A DNA stretch of 64,000 nucleotides from Enterococcus sp. 9D6_DIV0238 (lineage in GTDB: Bacteria > Bacillota > Bacilli > Lactobacillales > Enterococcaceae): NCBI RefSeq assembly GCF_002174455.2, contig NZ_CP147246.1, forward strand, positions 2,706,001-2,770,000. Reading direction: 5' to 3'. The first letter of the stretch is position 1; each line of letters starts with the position of its first letter. Below are positions 53,218-63,227 of this stretch, in pieces. Made by a program: the position numbers and the translations under genes. The notes under the pieces are model-generated. The model was given only the letters and a program-made list of their open reading frames with translations, had not been told where the DNA came from and did no database searches.

Positions 53218-53432
53218 ACGAAATAGAAAAATATGAATGTAAGAGTTTTATATAATTTTTGTACATATTATTAGGTGTTGGTATATGTGATTTTTGATAT
53301 TGGTTGTATCTTAAATCAACTGAAATATTAGGGAATGCTGGGATCAGCAGCTGTTGAGGTTCGAAAAAACTGAAAAGCTAATAGCATCAGTAAATAGTTT
53401 GTTCCTGCCCTATCATAAAAGGAGTGTTGAAA

Positions 53433-54140
53433 TTGGAGGAAAAAATAGTAAGTGTTGGAGGAAGTATACAGCAAAAAAAGCAGACATCACAGCCTGACAA
53501 GCAGATTTCTGTATCGATAGTTGAATCACAATCTATTCGTTTTCGCGTACTCAAACGAACGATCGATATTGTTGGTAGTCTCTGCGGCTTGATTTTATTA
53601 AGCCCTGTATTTCTTATCGTCGCATTTTTGATCAGAAAAGAAGATCCTAATGGACCAGTTGTTTTTTCTCAGGAACGGGTTGGAAAAAAAGGCAGTCACT
53701 TCACAATGTATAAATTTCGTTCGATGTGCACAGATGCGGAAGAAAAATTTCATGATCTAGTTGAGCAAAATGAAATCGAAGGGGCTATGTTCAAAATCAA
53801 GAACGATCCTAGAGTAACGAAAATAGGAAAAAAAATACGCAAAACAAGCATTGATGAGTTGCCCCAATTAGTGAATGTTTTAAAAGGTGACATGTCACTC
53901 GTTGGGCCACGACCTCCGTTAGAAAGAGAAGTCTCTCAGTATACACAACGTGATCTACAACGTTTGAATGTGAAACCTGGTTGTACAGGATTATGGCAGG
54001 TCAGAGGTAGAAACGATGTTCATTTTGATGAAATGGTCGAGTTTGATTTGGAGTATATTGAGAATCAATCTATTTGGAATGATCTGAAAATCATGTTTCA
54101 AACAGTGATCGTGATGTTTTTTTCTAGAGGAGCTTATTAA
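53433..54140 (+). CDS. Undecaprenyl-phosphate sugar-1-phosphate transferase (initiating)
   Basis: Starts the repeat unit by putting a hexose-1-phosphate (probably glucose or galactose) on undecaprenyl phosphate. The 235-aa short form has one membrane segment (about 40-62), then the bacterial sugar transferase domain: VFSQERVGKKGSHFTMYKFRSM, RKTSIDELPQLVNVLKGDMSLVGPRPP and GLWQVRGRN. The start is taken as TTG at 53433, 8 bases after AAAGGAG; TTG 53427 and GTG 53424 are too close. Confidence 0.9.
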   Translation: MEEKIVSVGGSIQQKKQTSQPDKQISVSIVESQSIRFRVLKRTIDIVGSLCGLILLSPVFLIVAFLIRKEDPNGPVVFSQERVGKKGSHFTMYKFRSMCTDAEEKFHDLVEQNEIEGAMFKIKNDPRVTKIGKKIRKTSIDELPQLVNVLKGDMSLVGPRPPLEREVSQYTQRDLQRLNVKPGCTGLWQVRGRNDVHFDEMVEFDLEYIENQSIWNDLKIMFQTVIVMFFSRGAY

Positions 54141-55327
54141 TGAATAAAAAGATTCAGCATGTATATATTATTGGCTCTAAGGGGATTCCGGCTAAGTATG
54201 GAGGTTTTGAAACTTTTGTTGAGAAGTTGACAGAGTACAAGCAGTCTAGAAGTATTCAGTATCATGTCGCTTGTATGAATGTAGGAGACGATCTATATGG
54301 AGATGGAGAACAGCATTTTGAATATAATCAAGCAGACTGTTTTAATATAGCAGTGCCAAATATTGGTCCAGCTAGAGCCATTTATTATGATGTAAAAGCA
54401 TTAGATTATGCCATCGAGCTAGCTAAAAAAAATAGTGATATAGAACCGATTTTTTATATATTAGCATGTCGAATAGGTCCGTTTCTCAATCATTATAAAA
54501 AAAAGATCAAAAAAATTAAGGGCAAACTTTATGTAAATCCCGATGGTCATGAATGGTTAAGAGCCAAATGGAGTTATCCTGTTCGTAGATACTGGAAATT
54601 TTCAGAAAAGTTAATGGTAAAGCATGCAGACTTGATGATTTGTGATAGCTTGAATATAGAAAAATATATCAAGACCGATTATGAAAAATATACGCCAAAA
54701 ACAACTTATATTGCTTATGGAACGGAACAAAGTAAATCAACACTTTCGGCAACTGATGTACGAGTGAAGGATTGGTTTAAAGAAAAAAATATTGGGGATG
54801 AAGGCTATTATCTGGTTGTTGGAAGGTTTGTCCCTGAAAATAATTATGAGACAATGATCAAAGAATTTATGAAATCTGACACAAAAAAAGACTTTGTTTT
54901 GGTAACAAATATTGAAGAAAATAAATTTTACAACAAGTTGAAAAAAGAGACAGGTTTTGATAAGGACCCGCGTATAAAATTTGTAGGAACAGTCTACGAT
55001 CAAGAGCTACTGAAATACATACGTGAAAATGCATTTGCCTATTTGCATGGTCACGAAGTTGGAGGGACGAATCCATCGCTTTTAGAGGCTTTGGCATCAA
55101 CAAAAGTGAATTTACTATTGGATGTTAGTTTTAATAAAGAAGTAGCTAGGGATGGATCACTATACTGGAATAAGAAACCAGATAATTTGATGTATCTAAT
55201 AAATGAAATATCTAAGACCGATAAGTTGAAATTAGTAAATAATCAAGAGTTATCTATTAGGATTGAACGGAAGTACTCGTGGGGAAAAATAATAGACGAC
55301 TATGAAAAGGTTTTTGGTGGTATATAA
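54140..55327 (+). CDS. DUF1972-type glycosyltransferase (probable rhamnosyltransferase)
   Basis: A 395-aa GT-B enzyme with the N-terminal DUF1972 (YIIGSKGIPAKYGGFETFVEKL) and a C-terminal glycosyltransferase domain (HGHEVGGTNPSLLEALAS). Pneumococcal WchF/Cps2T of this type adds rhamnose to lipid-linked glucose, so a second-sugar transfer fits. No rhamnose synthesis genes are in view. ATG overlaps the previous stop by one base (TAATG). Confidence 0.85.
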   Translation: MNKKIQHVYIIGSKGIPAKYGGFETFVEKLTEYKQSRSIQYHVACMNVGDDLYGDGEQHFEYNQADCFNIAVPNIGPARAIYYDVKALDYAIELAKKNSDIEPIFYILACRIGPFLNHYKKKIKKIKGKLYVNPDGHEWLRAKWSYPVRRYWKFSEKLMVKHADLMICDSLNIEKYIKTDYEKYTPKTTYIAYGTEQSKSTLSATDVRVKDWFKEKNIGDEGYYLVVGRFVPENNYETMIKEFMKSDTKKDFVLVTNIEENKFYNKLKKETGFDKDPRIKFVGTVYDQELLKYIRENAFAYLHGHEVGGTNPSLLEALASTKVNLLLDVSFNKEVARDGSLYWNKKPDNLMYLINEISKTDKLKLVNNQELSIRIERKYSWGKIIDDYEKVFGGI

Positions 55328-56449
55328 ATGAAAAAAAAAATTTTATTTTTGCATTCAAGCTCAGAGCTATATGGCTCTGATAAGTCACTATTAAATTTAG
55401 TGAATAAGTTGGATAGAACAAAATATCAGATATATGTAATGTTACCTTCTCAAGGAGAGCTAGTTGAAAAAATTGAAGAAACAGGTAACTGTAAAGTCAT
55501 AATAAAATCAATTGCTATATTACGCCGAAAAAATTTGTCAATTAAGGGAATAGTTTCCTATTTTCGTGATTTTTTTAGTTCAGTAAAATATTTAAAAGCT
55601 TTTATTAAAGAAAACAATATTGATATTATTTATACAAATACTTCTGTTGTTTTTCCAGGTGGGGTTGCTGCAAAATCGTTAAATAAAAAATCTATTTGGC
55701 ATGTGCGAGAGATTATTTCTAACAAATACGAGAACTTTATTGTTAAAAGAATTGTAAATAGATATGCAGATGTCATTATTGGAAATAGTAAAGCCACATT
55801 GAATTCTATTATTATTGATAAGAATAAAGGAAGAGTTATATACAATGTAGTGGATATAAAAAATGATTTTCTTGATAGTCAAAGGAAGAATCAAACATTT
55901 ACTATCGGAATGGCTGGAAGAATTAACCGATGGAAAGGGCAAGATTTTTTTGTTGATGCTGCTCTCGAAGTTCTTAAAGAATATCCTGATGTAACATTTT
56001 TAATTGCTGGTGATGTCTTCAAAGGGGAAGAATATCTAAAAGAGAGTTTAAAAGAAAAGATATCAAAATCTGATGGTTCTAAAAAAATAAAATTATTAGG
56101 CTTAATTTCAAATATGGAAGAGTTTTATCGCTCTTTGGATATTTTTGTTTTACCCTCAATAAAACCTGAGCCTTTTGGATTAGTCATTTTGGAAGCAATG
56201 GCTAGAAGAGTACCAGTTATTGCTACTAATTTTGGAGGCCCAGCAGAAATTATTCAAGATGAAGTTACAGGTATTTTGGTGGAGCCGAAGAATGTTACTG
56301 AATTAACTCAAAAAATAAAAATGTTAATAGATGATTCGGAAAAAAGGGAGTACATTGCTAAAAGTGGTCAAATAATGCAACAAGAACAATTTTCTATAGA
56401 TGAGTATATTCAAAATATTGAAGGAGTATTGGATGAAAGTAATGAGTAG
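55328..56449 (+). CDS. Glycosyltransferase family 4
   Basis: A 373-aa GT-B enzyme: N-terminal LFLHSSSELYGSDKSLLNLVN, C-terminal GMAGRINRWKGQDFFVDAA and the E-x7-E region KPEPFGLVILEAMARRVPVIATNFGG. Sugar specificity unknown. Starts directly after the previous stop. Codons are strongly AT-rich, as from here to about 61.9 kb. Confidence 0.88.
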   Translation: MKKKILFLHSSSELYGSDKSLLNLVNKLDRTKYQIYVMLPSQGELVEKIEETGNCKVIIKSIAILRRKNLSIKGIVSYFRDFFSSVKYLKAFIKENNIDIIYTNTSVVFPGGVAAKSLNKKSIWHVREIISNKYENFIVKRIVNRYADVIIGNSKATLNSIIIDKNKGRVIYNVVDIKNDFLDSQRKNQTFTIGMAGRINRWKGQDFFVDAALEVLKEYPDVTFLIAGDVFKGEEYLKESLKEKISKSDGSKKIKLLGLISNMEEFYRSLDIFVLPSIKPEPFGLVILEAMARRVPVIATNFGGPAEIIQDEVTGILVEPKNVTELTQKIKMLIDDSEKREYIAKSGQIMQQEQFSIDEYIQNIEGVLDESNE

Positions 56450-57299
56450 AAAAAATGTAGCTATTGTAGTGCTTCATTATATAACAATAAATGATACTAT
56501 AGAGTGCGTTCAATCGATATTTCAGTTAAGTCAAGATGAAATAAATTTACAAATTGTTATTGTCGATAATGCTTCTCCTGATAGTAGCGGAAAACAATTA
56601 CTTCAATATTTTAAAGACAAGGAAAATGTGAAAGTATTACTATCAGAAGAAAATTTAGGATTTTCTAAAGGTAATAATATTGGTTTTAACTATGCAAAAA
56701 AATATCTAGATCCTGATTTTATTTTATTAGTAAATAACGACATAGTTATTGAACAAAATAATTTTTTGATGCATTTAATTGAAATTTATCAAAAAGATAG
56801 ATTTGATATAGCGGGGCCACAAATTATTTCTACCGTAAATGGAAGAAATCAAAACCCAACTCCAAAGCTTTTTTTTAAAGTCCAAGATGTAAAAAGGATG
56901 CAATTAAAGTTTAAAATATGGTATATTCTGAGCTTTATGAATATTGATTTGTGGTTAAAAAATATTTTGAACAAAAATGATAAAGAAGTTGAAGAAGTAA
57001 CAGAATATAAAGATTTTCAATTACATGGTGCCTGCTTAATTTTTTCAAAAGATTATGTTGAAAAATATGATGGATTAAATGATGAGACTTTTATGTATAT
57101 GGAAGAGTTTATTTTGAAATATATTGCTGAAAGAGACTCCTTAATAATGAGCTATTTAAATGATATAACTATTTTTCACAAAGAGGACAGTTCAACGAAT
57201 GCTTACTTGAAAAATAATTTATCTAAACGACGTTTTTTTTATAAGCACAGTATACATTCATCTCAGGTTCTCATTGATCTTATGCGAAAGAGTGAGTAA
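56433..57299 (+). CDS. Glycosyltransferase family 2 (rhamnosyltransferase-like)
   Basis: A 288-aa GT2 enzyme: VAIVVLHYITINDTIECVQSI, VDNASPDSSG, ENLGFSKGNNIGF, VNNDIVIE (metal site) and the acceptor-side HGACLIFSKDYVEKYDG then FMYMEE. This set is typical of WbbL-type rhamnosyltransferases, but the donor is not proven. ATG at 56433 overlaps the previous gene by 17 bases and follows AAGGAG; ATG 56442 is possible. Confidence 0.86.
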   Translation: MKVMSRKNVAIVVLHYITINDTIECVQSIFQLSQDEINLQIVIVDNASPDSSGKQLLQYFKDKENVKVLLSEENLGFSKGNNIGFNYAKKYLDPDFILLVNNDIVIEQNNFLMHLIEIYQKDRFDIAGPQIISTVNGRNQNPTPKLFFKVQDVKRMQLKFKIWYILSFMNIDLWLKNILNKNDKEVEEVTEYKDFQLHGACLIFSKDYVEKYDGLNDETFMYMEEFILKYIAERDSLIMSYLNDITIFHKEDSSTNAYLKNNLSKRRFFYKHSIHSSQVLIDLMRKSE

Positions 57300-57301
57300 T
57301 T

Positions 57302-58003
57302 ATGGAAATAAGAATCATAAAAAAGGTTATGGAGAAAGTGAAAGGTGACACTTTTCAAATTGATAATAGTATTTCTGATAGTGAGCTTTTTTTTATTGCA
57401 GTGAATAAGTTTTGTCAATATCTTAGAGGTATTTATAGAGGTATTGGCATTAAAGGCAACAAGAAAAAAATATTTATAGGTAAGAAGGTTATTCTTCGTA
57501 ATAAAAAACGTATTTATATGGGAAGTTTAATAAAAATAGGTGATTATACTGAATTAGATGGCTTATCCAAAAATGGGCTTAGATTTGGGAATAATTGCTC
57601 TATCGGAAAACATACTACAATTAGAGGGACTGGTAGTTTAGCTTCATTAGGAGTAGGAATTACTTTCGGGAATAACTCTAGTTGCGCAGATTATTGTTTT
57701 TTTGGTTGTTCAGGGGGCATTATTATTGGGGATGATGTCATTATGGGACAAAATGTTCGTTTTCATGCACAATCTCATAACCATCAAGATACTAACGTTT
57801 TAATAAGAAAACAGGGAGTAACCTCTAAAGGAATACATGTGGGAAATAATAATTGGATTGGTAGCGGAGTAGTAATATTGGACGGTATAAAAATTGGTAA
57901 TAACTGTGTTATTGGCGCAAATACACTCGTAAATAGAAATATTCCCTCAAATAGTGTTGCTGTTGGTAATCCTGTTAGAATAATAAAGAATAGAGTAGGA
58001 TAA
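57302..58003 (+). CDS. Hexapeptide-repeat acyltransferase
   Basis: A 233-aa left-handed beta-helix protein with many I-G-x-x-x repeats (FGNNCSIGKHTTI, IGDDVIMGQNVRF, GNNNWIGSGVVIL) and a probable active-site His in FHAQSHNHQ. Likely O-acetyl (or other acyl) transferase decorating a sugar of the repeat unit, as LbH members in capsule loci commonly are. The 80-residue N-terminus is of unclear role. Confidence 0.85.
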   Translation: MEIRIIKKVMEKVKGDTFQIDNSISDSELFFIAVNKFCQYLRGIYRGIGIKGNKKKIFIGKKVILRNKKRIYMGSLIKIGDYTELDGLSKNGLRFGNNCSIGKHTTIRGTGSLASLGVGITFGNNSSCADYCFFGCSGGIIIGDDVIMGQNVRFHAQSHNHQDTNVLIRKQGVTSKGIHVGNNNWIGSGVVILDGIKIGNNCVIGANTLVNRNIPSNSVAVGNPVRIIKNRVG

Positions 58004-58006
58004 CCA

Positions 58007-59320
58007 ATGAATAAAGCTGAAAAAATAATGTTATATATTTTGCCAATTGGTATTTCCTTACAGTACATGGTATTCTCAATAATTTTACATGATAATCCAA
58101 TAGTAAAATATTGGAAGGAATTAATTGTAATTTTGTACTTAGTACTTTTAATTCCTAAAATGTTTGAATTCAAAAAAAGAAATGTATCTATGCTTAATGT
58201 GAAGGTTGGCTCATGGAGCTTATTTTATTTTTTGTTTCTTATCTCTTTAGTTATTTCTACTGTATTATTTACTGAAAACTTATCTACGGCCTTTTTTGTG
58301 ATTCGTAGATATATCTTACCGATATTTATTTTTATAATTGCTAGAAACCTTTCTATTAGCAGTGAAGACATATTTAATTTTTTTAGTTACATTTTTAAAT
58401 TTTTTGGATGGATTTGTATGTGGGGAATTTTTCAAGCATATATTTTAGGTGATCAATTCCTGATTAACTTAGGCTATCCTGTTAAATATGCTGGAAGATT
58501 AAAAGATTCTTTTTACTTTGGAGGATTTGGTTCGTGGCAAAGAGTTGTTTCTACATTTTCAAATACTAATGTTTTTGGAGCTACCTTAGGTTTGATTTTG
58601 GTCGTAGTGTTGATTAATAGAGAGTTCATAAAAGTTAAGTATTATAACTTTTTATTAGGAATCTATTTTTTGACGTTATTATTAACCTTTTCTAGAAGTA
58701 ATTGGTTATCAGTAGGACTCATCATTGTTTTGGTAATAATTAAGAAAAGAGGAATTTTATCTAAAATCAGTATTTTATTAGTTGGAGTCATTGTGACGCT
58801 AGTATTTGCTAATGTTTTATTTGGTATCAATGTCTTTGACATTTTAGTTCAATATATTGAATCTACAGTCACATTAGAAGATAATTCTGCTGCTGGAAGA
58901 AAAGGAATTTGGTTGGAGGCATTCTCTTATTTTAAAAATAGTCCCTTCGGCATAGGATTAGGACGTGTTGGAACTGTATCAGATGTAGTCTCTGTGGAGC
59001 ACGATCGAATCATGGGTGAATCATCTTATTTAGCTGTATTACTAGATACTGGTATTCAAGGATTCATTGGTTATTATGGAATGATAGTCAGTATCTTGCT
59101 AGGTTTCTATAATCGAATGAAGCGATATAAATCGTTATTATATAAAAATATTAATTTTACAGGAGTTTGTTTAACAATTTACGTATTAATAATGTTCATT
59201 TTTTCAAATCATATTTATGATATGGAAATTACAGTATTCTATTTCTTGTTTACGGGCCTTTTGTCCAATAAAAAGATATATGAAAAGGAGAAATATGGAT
59301 TCATACAAGAAGCTATTTAG
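58007..59320 (+). CDS. Polysaccharide polymerase Wzy-like (O-antigen ligase fold)
   Basis: A 437-aa polytopic protein with about 11-12 membrane segments and one large extracytoplasmic loop (about 280-345). FSRSNWLSVGLIIV and the ENS/FGIGLGRVGTVSDVV region resemble the O-antigen ligase/polymerase family. It polymerises lipid-linked repeat units outside the membrane. As usual, sequence similarity is low and the call rests on topology and place. The 3' end overlaps wzx by 26 bases. Confidence 0.8.
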   Translation: MNKAEKIMLYILPIGISLQYMVFSIILHDNPIVKYWKELIVILYLVLLIPKMFEFKKRNVSMLNVKVGSWSLFYFLFLISLVISTVLFTENLSTAFFVIRRYILPIFIFIIARNLSISSEDIFNFFSYIFKFFGWICMWGIFQAYILGDQFLINLGYPVKYAGRLKDSFYFGGFGSWQRVVSTFSNTNVFGATLGLILVVVLINREFIKVKYYNFLLGIYFLTLLLTFSRSNWLSVGLIIVLVIIKKRGILSKISILLVGVIVTLVFANVLFGINVFDILVQYIESTVTLEDNSAAGRKGIWLEAFSYFKNSPFGIGLGRVGTVSDVVSVEHDRIMGESSYLAVLLDTGIQGFIGYYGMIVSILLGFYNRMKRYKSLLYKNINFTGVCLTIYVLIMFIFSNHIYDMEITVFYFLFTGLLSNKKIYEKEKYGFIQEAI

Positions 59321-60686
59321 TAATTCAATTATTTTTGCTGTGGGGACAATGGGAAGTAAATTAGTTACTATTTTATTAGTACCTATATACACTTATTATT
59401 TATCTGTATCTGAATACGGAACAGTAGATTTGATTGTAAACACAGCTAATCTATTTCTACCAATAATATTTGTAAGTATTTATGATTCGGTTCTACGATT
59501 TGTAATGAGAGAAGATGAAAATAAGAAAGATGTTTTAAAAAACGGATTAACAATTTCATATATAGGTTCTCTATTCCTGTTTTTAATAATGCTTTTCTTG
59601 ATGTTGAGTGGGTATAAAAATTTGATGGTATTTTTAAATACTGTTCTAGTTTTGATTGTCATGGGTGTACAAAAGTTACTGTCTAACTATGCCCGAGCAG
59701 ATAATAGAATAAAGTTATTTGCGGTAAATGGAATTCTACAAACCGTCTTGCTTTGTCTACTAAACATCGTCTTTTTAATTGTTTTCTCTATGGGAATCGA
59801 GGGATATATTTTATCAATTATTCTATCTAATCTATTCTCAATTTTTCATCTATGTATATTTTGTAAGATAAATCTATTTGTAGTAGGTATTGATACAAAA
59901 CTGGCTCGAAGCATGCTTTCTTATAGTATCCCTATGATACCTAACGCATTAATGTGGTGGATTATGAATGCTTCAAATCGTTATTTTATTTTTGCTTTTG
60001 TAGGTGTCTCTGCGAATGGTTTATTTGCTGTTGCAAATAAGATCCCCTCTATCTTACAAATTGTTAGCCAGGTATTCAATCAAGCGTGGCAAATTTCAGC
60101 GATAGAAGAATATGATAGTTTAAAAAAAGATTCTTTCTATTCTCATATTTTCCAGGCATATTTTTCTATACTAATTATTGTTGCAGCGTTAATATTAATT
60201 ATTTTAAAATATATTTATAAATTTGTTGTAGCATCAGAGTACTTCTCTTCATGGAGAATAGTTCCTTTTCTATTATTGGGCGTTATTTTCACTAACTTGG
60301 CAACCTTTTTGGGAACGAATTACATGGCTTCGATGAAGACCAAGGGAGCATTCAGAACTTCTGTAATTGGCGGAATTGTCAGTGTTTGTTTGAGTTTGGT
60401 TTTTATTCCTACATTAGGCTACTTGGGTGCTGGAGTAGCAGTTTTAGGAAGCTCGTTAATCATGTTTTTCTTACGAGTTTATGACACAAGAAATTTAGTT
60501 AAAATTGAATACAACTGGTTTCTAATAGCGATTAGTCTCTTAATGTATTTAATGCAAAGTTTTGTTTTATTTTTGAATTTTAATGAAATATTGACAATCA
60601 TGATCGAATTAGTGTTAGTTTTAATAATGTTTATAGTAAATTTTAACACATTAAAACTTTTAGTAGAAAATATGAAAAGAAGATAG
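59295..60686 (+). CDS. Repeat-unit flippase (Wzx, MATE/MVF-like)
   Basis: A 463-aa polysaccharide biosynthesis protein with 12-14 membrane segments, starting MDSYKKLFSNSIIFAVGTMGSKL, followed by YTYYLSVSEYGTVDLIV, a typical RfbX opening. Carries lipid-linked units across the membrane. ATG at 59295 follows AAGGAG within the end of the polymerase gene. Confidence 0.87.
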   Translation: MDSYKKLFSNSIIFAVGTMGSKLVTILLVPIYTYYLSVSEYGTVDLIVNTANLFLPIIFVSIYDSVLRFVMREDENKKDVLKNGLTISYIGSLFLFLIMLFLMLSGYKNLMVFLNTVLVLIVMGVQKLLSNYARADNRIKLFAVNGILQTVLLCLLNIVFLIVFSMGIEGYILSIILSNLFSIFHLCIFCKINLFVVGIDTKLARSMLSYSIPMIPNALMWWIMNASNRYFIFAFVGVSANGLFAVANKIPSILQIVSQVFNQAWQISAIEEYDSLKKDSFYSHIFQAYFSILIIVAALILIILKYIYKFVVASEYFSSWRIVPFLLLGVIFTNLATFLGTNYMASMKTKGAFRTSVIGGIVSVCLSLVFIPTLGYLGAGVAVLGSSLIMFFLRVYDTRNLVKIEYNWFLIAISLLMYLMQSFVLFLNFNEILTIMIELVLVLIMFIVNFNTLKLLVENMKRR

Positions 60687-60694
60687 GTGAGACA

Positions 60695-61891
60695 ATGAAA
60701 AAGATTGCTTTAGTGGGCGCCGTAGATCGAAATAATTATGGTGATTTGTTATTCCCAATCATTTTAAAAGAATGGTTGTCTTCAAAAAATAGGAATTTAG
60801 AATTTATAAATTATGGAGTGGTATCATCTGATTTAACAAAAATTGGTGCAATCCCAAGTAAAAAAATTTCAGATTTGGAATATGATGGTCCTGATGCCCT
60901 GATTATTGTAGGTGGAGCTACGCTAAATTCTGCATGGAAATTTACCCATTTACATTTATTAGAGAATGAAAACAAGATCTTACTCTACAGAATTTTGTAT
61001 AAAATAATTGGAAAAAGAAATGCGGAGAAACTCTCATCAAAGATTTTGAATGGAAGATCTAGATACCCTTGGATATTTTCGAAAGGAGAGTATAAGCTTA
61101 AGAATTGTCAGTTGATTTATAATACAGTAAGTGGAACTGATTTTTCTTATTTCAGTGAAAAAGAGAAAAAAATAATAGCTAACTATTTATCTGAAGCTGA
61201 TTATTTATCAGTACGAGATCCATTAACAAAAATGAATTTACAAGATTTAGGTGTTGGAGAAGTTCATATGGTACCCGATTCAGCTGTTATTATGTCAGAA
61301 CTATTCCCTAAAAAAATTCTAAAAACAATGGTGAGTGAAGAATATAAAGCATTTGAAAAAAAGAATGCTTCAAAGAAATATATGGTATTTCAAATTGGGA
61401 AAAAATATTCCAGTGATGAAAAAGAAATAGCTAAGCAATTATATAAGTATTGTCAAGAAAAAGAGTTATCATTAGTTTTATTACCAATTGGAAGAGCTGG
61501 TATGCATGAAGATCAAATTCCGTTGAAAAAAATTTATGAGTACTGTAAAAATGAAATAGAAGTTTATCTTCCAGAGAATAATACAATATTTGATACTATG
61601 TCCTATATTGGTAATTCGGAACTTTTCTCAGGAACTAGTTTGCATGGGAATATAACAGCTATTTCTTATTGTGTGAAAACTGTCGGATTAGATAATAGAG
61701 TAAAAAAATTGAAATACTTTTTAGAAGAGTATTATATAGATTCTTATCCATATGCTGAAAATAGTCGTCATATTTATGACGAATTGGTTAAAAGTGATGG
61801 CTTAGAGATTAAAGATATTATTGCTTCAAAGAATAGACTTATAGATTTGGTTACAGATCATTTTCAACAGTTACTTGAAATTTTAGATTAA
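60695..61891 (+). CDS. Polysaccharide pyruvyl transferase family protein
   Basis: A 398-aa PF04230-like protein: N-terminal [21 protein letters not shown], a mid [29 protein letters not shown] and the C-terminal [15 protein letters not shown]. Members (CsaB, EpsO, WcaK) add pyruvate ketals to sugars, giving a charged polymer. The specific acceptor is unknown. ATG after AGGTGA, 8 bases after the flippase stop. Confidence 0.87.
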   Translation: MKKIALVGAVDRNNYGDLLFPIILKEWLSSKNRNLEFINYGVVSSDLTKIGAIPSKKISDLEYDGPDALIIVGGATLNSAWKFTHLHLLENENKILLYRILYKIIGKRNAEKLSSKILNGRSRYPWIFSKGEYKLKNCQLIYNTVSGTDFSYFSEKEKKIIANYLSEADYLSVRDPLTKMNLQDLGVGEVHMVPDSAVIMSELFPKKILKTMVSEEYKAFEKKNASKKYMVFQIGKKYSSDEKEIAKQLYKYCQEKELSLVLLPIGRAGMHEDQIPLKKIYEYCKNEIEVYLPENNTIFDTMSYIGNSELFSGTSLHGNITAISYCVKTVGLDNRVKKLKYFLEEYYIDSYPYAENSRHIYDELVKSDGLEIKDIIASKNRLIDLVTDHFQQLLEILD

Positions 61892-61922
61892 GAAAGGCTT
61901 TACTTTGGACGGAGGAAAATCT

Positions 61923-63089
61923 ATGAAAATTTCAGTATTCGGATTAGGCTATGTCGGTTTAGCAAATGCTCTATTATTATCACAAAATGAACATGTTTTA
62001 GCGTATGATATTATAGAAGAAAAAATTGATACCCTAAATCAAGGAATATCACCGATTGAGGATAAAGAGATAAGTGAATTTTTGACGCAAAAAAAATTAA
62101 ACATTACATTTACAAAAGACTTCGAAGAAGCTGTTCTATTTGGTGAATATTTGATTATTGCAACTCCAACAGATTATGATGAAAAGAAAAATTATTTCAA
62201 TACATCTACAGTCGAATCAGTGATAGAAAAAGCTTTAGCTATAAAACCAGATGCTTGCTTTCTCATCAAATCCACTGTGCCAGTTGGTTTTACTGAAGAA
62301 ATGAGACTCAAATACAACACTGAAAACGTTATTTTTTCTCCAGAATTTCTTCGTGAAGGGAAAGCGCTATATGATAATCTTCATCCTTCACGAATCATCA
62401 TTGGAGAATGTTCTGAACGGGCAAAAGTGATTGCTCATTTATTTGCTGATAATTCTGCTGAAGAAAATTGCGAAATTCTTTTCACTAATTCATCTGAAGC
62501 AGAAGCTATCAAGTTATTTTCAAACACATATCTCGCTCTAAGGGTGGCTTATTTCAATGAATTGGACACCTACGCGGAAGTTCGTGGTTTAGATACAAAA
62601 CAAATCATTGAAGGTGTAGGTTTGGATCCAAGAATTGGTTCTCATTATAATAATCCTTCGTTTGGCTATGGTGGCTATTGTTTACCAAAAGATACGAAAC
62701 AGTTGCGAGCAAATTACGATCAAGTACCTAATAATATTATAGGGGCAATTGTTGAAGCAAATACTACGAGAAAAGATTTTATTGCGGAACAAATTTTAGC
62801 TAAGCAGCCGAACATTGTCGGGATATACAGGTTGACGATGAAAGCAAATTCTGATAACTTTAGATATTCTTCGATACAAGGGATCATGAAACGCTTGAAG
62901 GCGAAAGGGATCGAAGTGATTGTTTTTGAACCTACATTAGAAGAGGAAAGCTTTTATCATTCAAAAGTTGTTAAAGATTTAGATAAATTCAAGGAAATTT
63001 CTGATATCATTGTTTCCAACAGATTTGAAGATGAATTAGAGAATGTCAAAAGTAAAGTTTATACAAGAGATCTATTCAGAAGAGATTGA
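61923..63089 (+). CDS. UDP-glucose 6-dehydrogenase (Ugd/HasB-like)
   Basis: Two-step NAD oxidation of UDP-glucose to UDP-glucuronate. The 388-aa product has [14 protein letters not shown] (NAD), [32 protein letters not shown], and the catalytic Cys in [13 protein letters not shown]. Predicts glucuronic acid in the polymer. The ATG at 61923 follows GGAGG; the in-frame TTG at 61905 is less likely. Other UDP-sugar dehydrogenases (ManNAc) are not excluded. Confidence 0.9.
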   Translation: MKISVFGLGYVGLANALLLSQNEHVLAYDIIEEKIDTLNQGISPIEDKEISEFLTQKKLNITFTKDFEEAVLFGEYLIIATPTDYDEKKNYFNTSTVESVIEKALAIKPDACFLIKSTVPVGFTEEMRLKYNTENVIFSPEFLREGKALYDNLHPSRIIIGECSERAKVIAHLFADNSAEENCEILFTNSSEAEAIKLFSNTYLALRVAYFNELDTYAEVRGLDTKQIIEGVGLDPRIGSHYNNPSFGYGGYCLPKDTKQLRANYDQVPNNIIGAIVEANTTRKDFIAEQILAKQPNIVGIYRLTMKANSDNFRYSSIQGIMKRLKAKGIEVIVFEPTLEEESFYHSKVVKDLDKFKEISDIIVSNRFEDELENVKSKVYTRDLFRRD

Positions 63090-63227
63090 TCTTTCTTTTT
63101 GTTAGAATCCTTATCTTACATTTACATTAAGTTCTCATGCCAAATCTTCAAAAATGTTGCGACAGGATTGAAATTGTGAGAAAATAGATTTCATGAATTA
63201 TTCTTGCAAAAAATGAGGAAGTGTCTT

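Noticed and set aside
53218..53432. Extra gene or promoter between the PHP phosphatase and the initiating transferase
   Set aside because: No reading frame with a ribosome site and no convincing -35/-10 pair seen.
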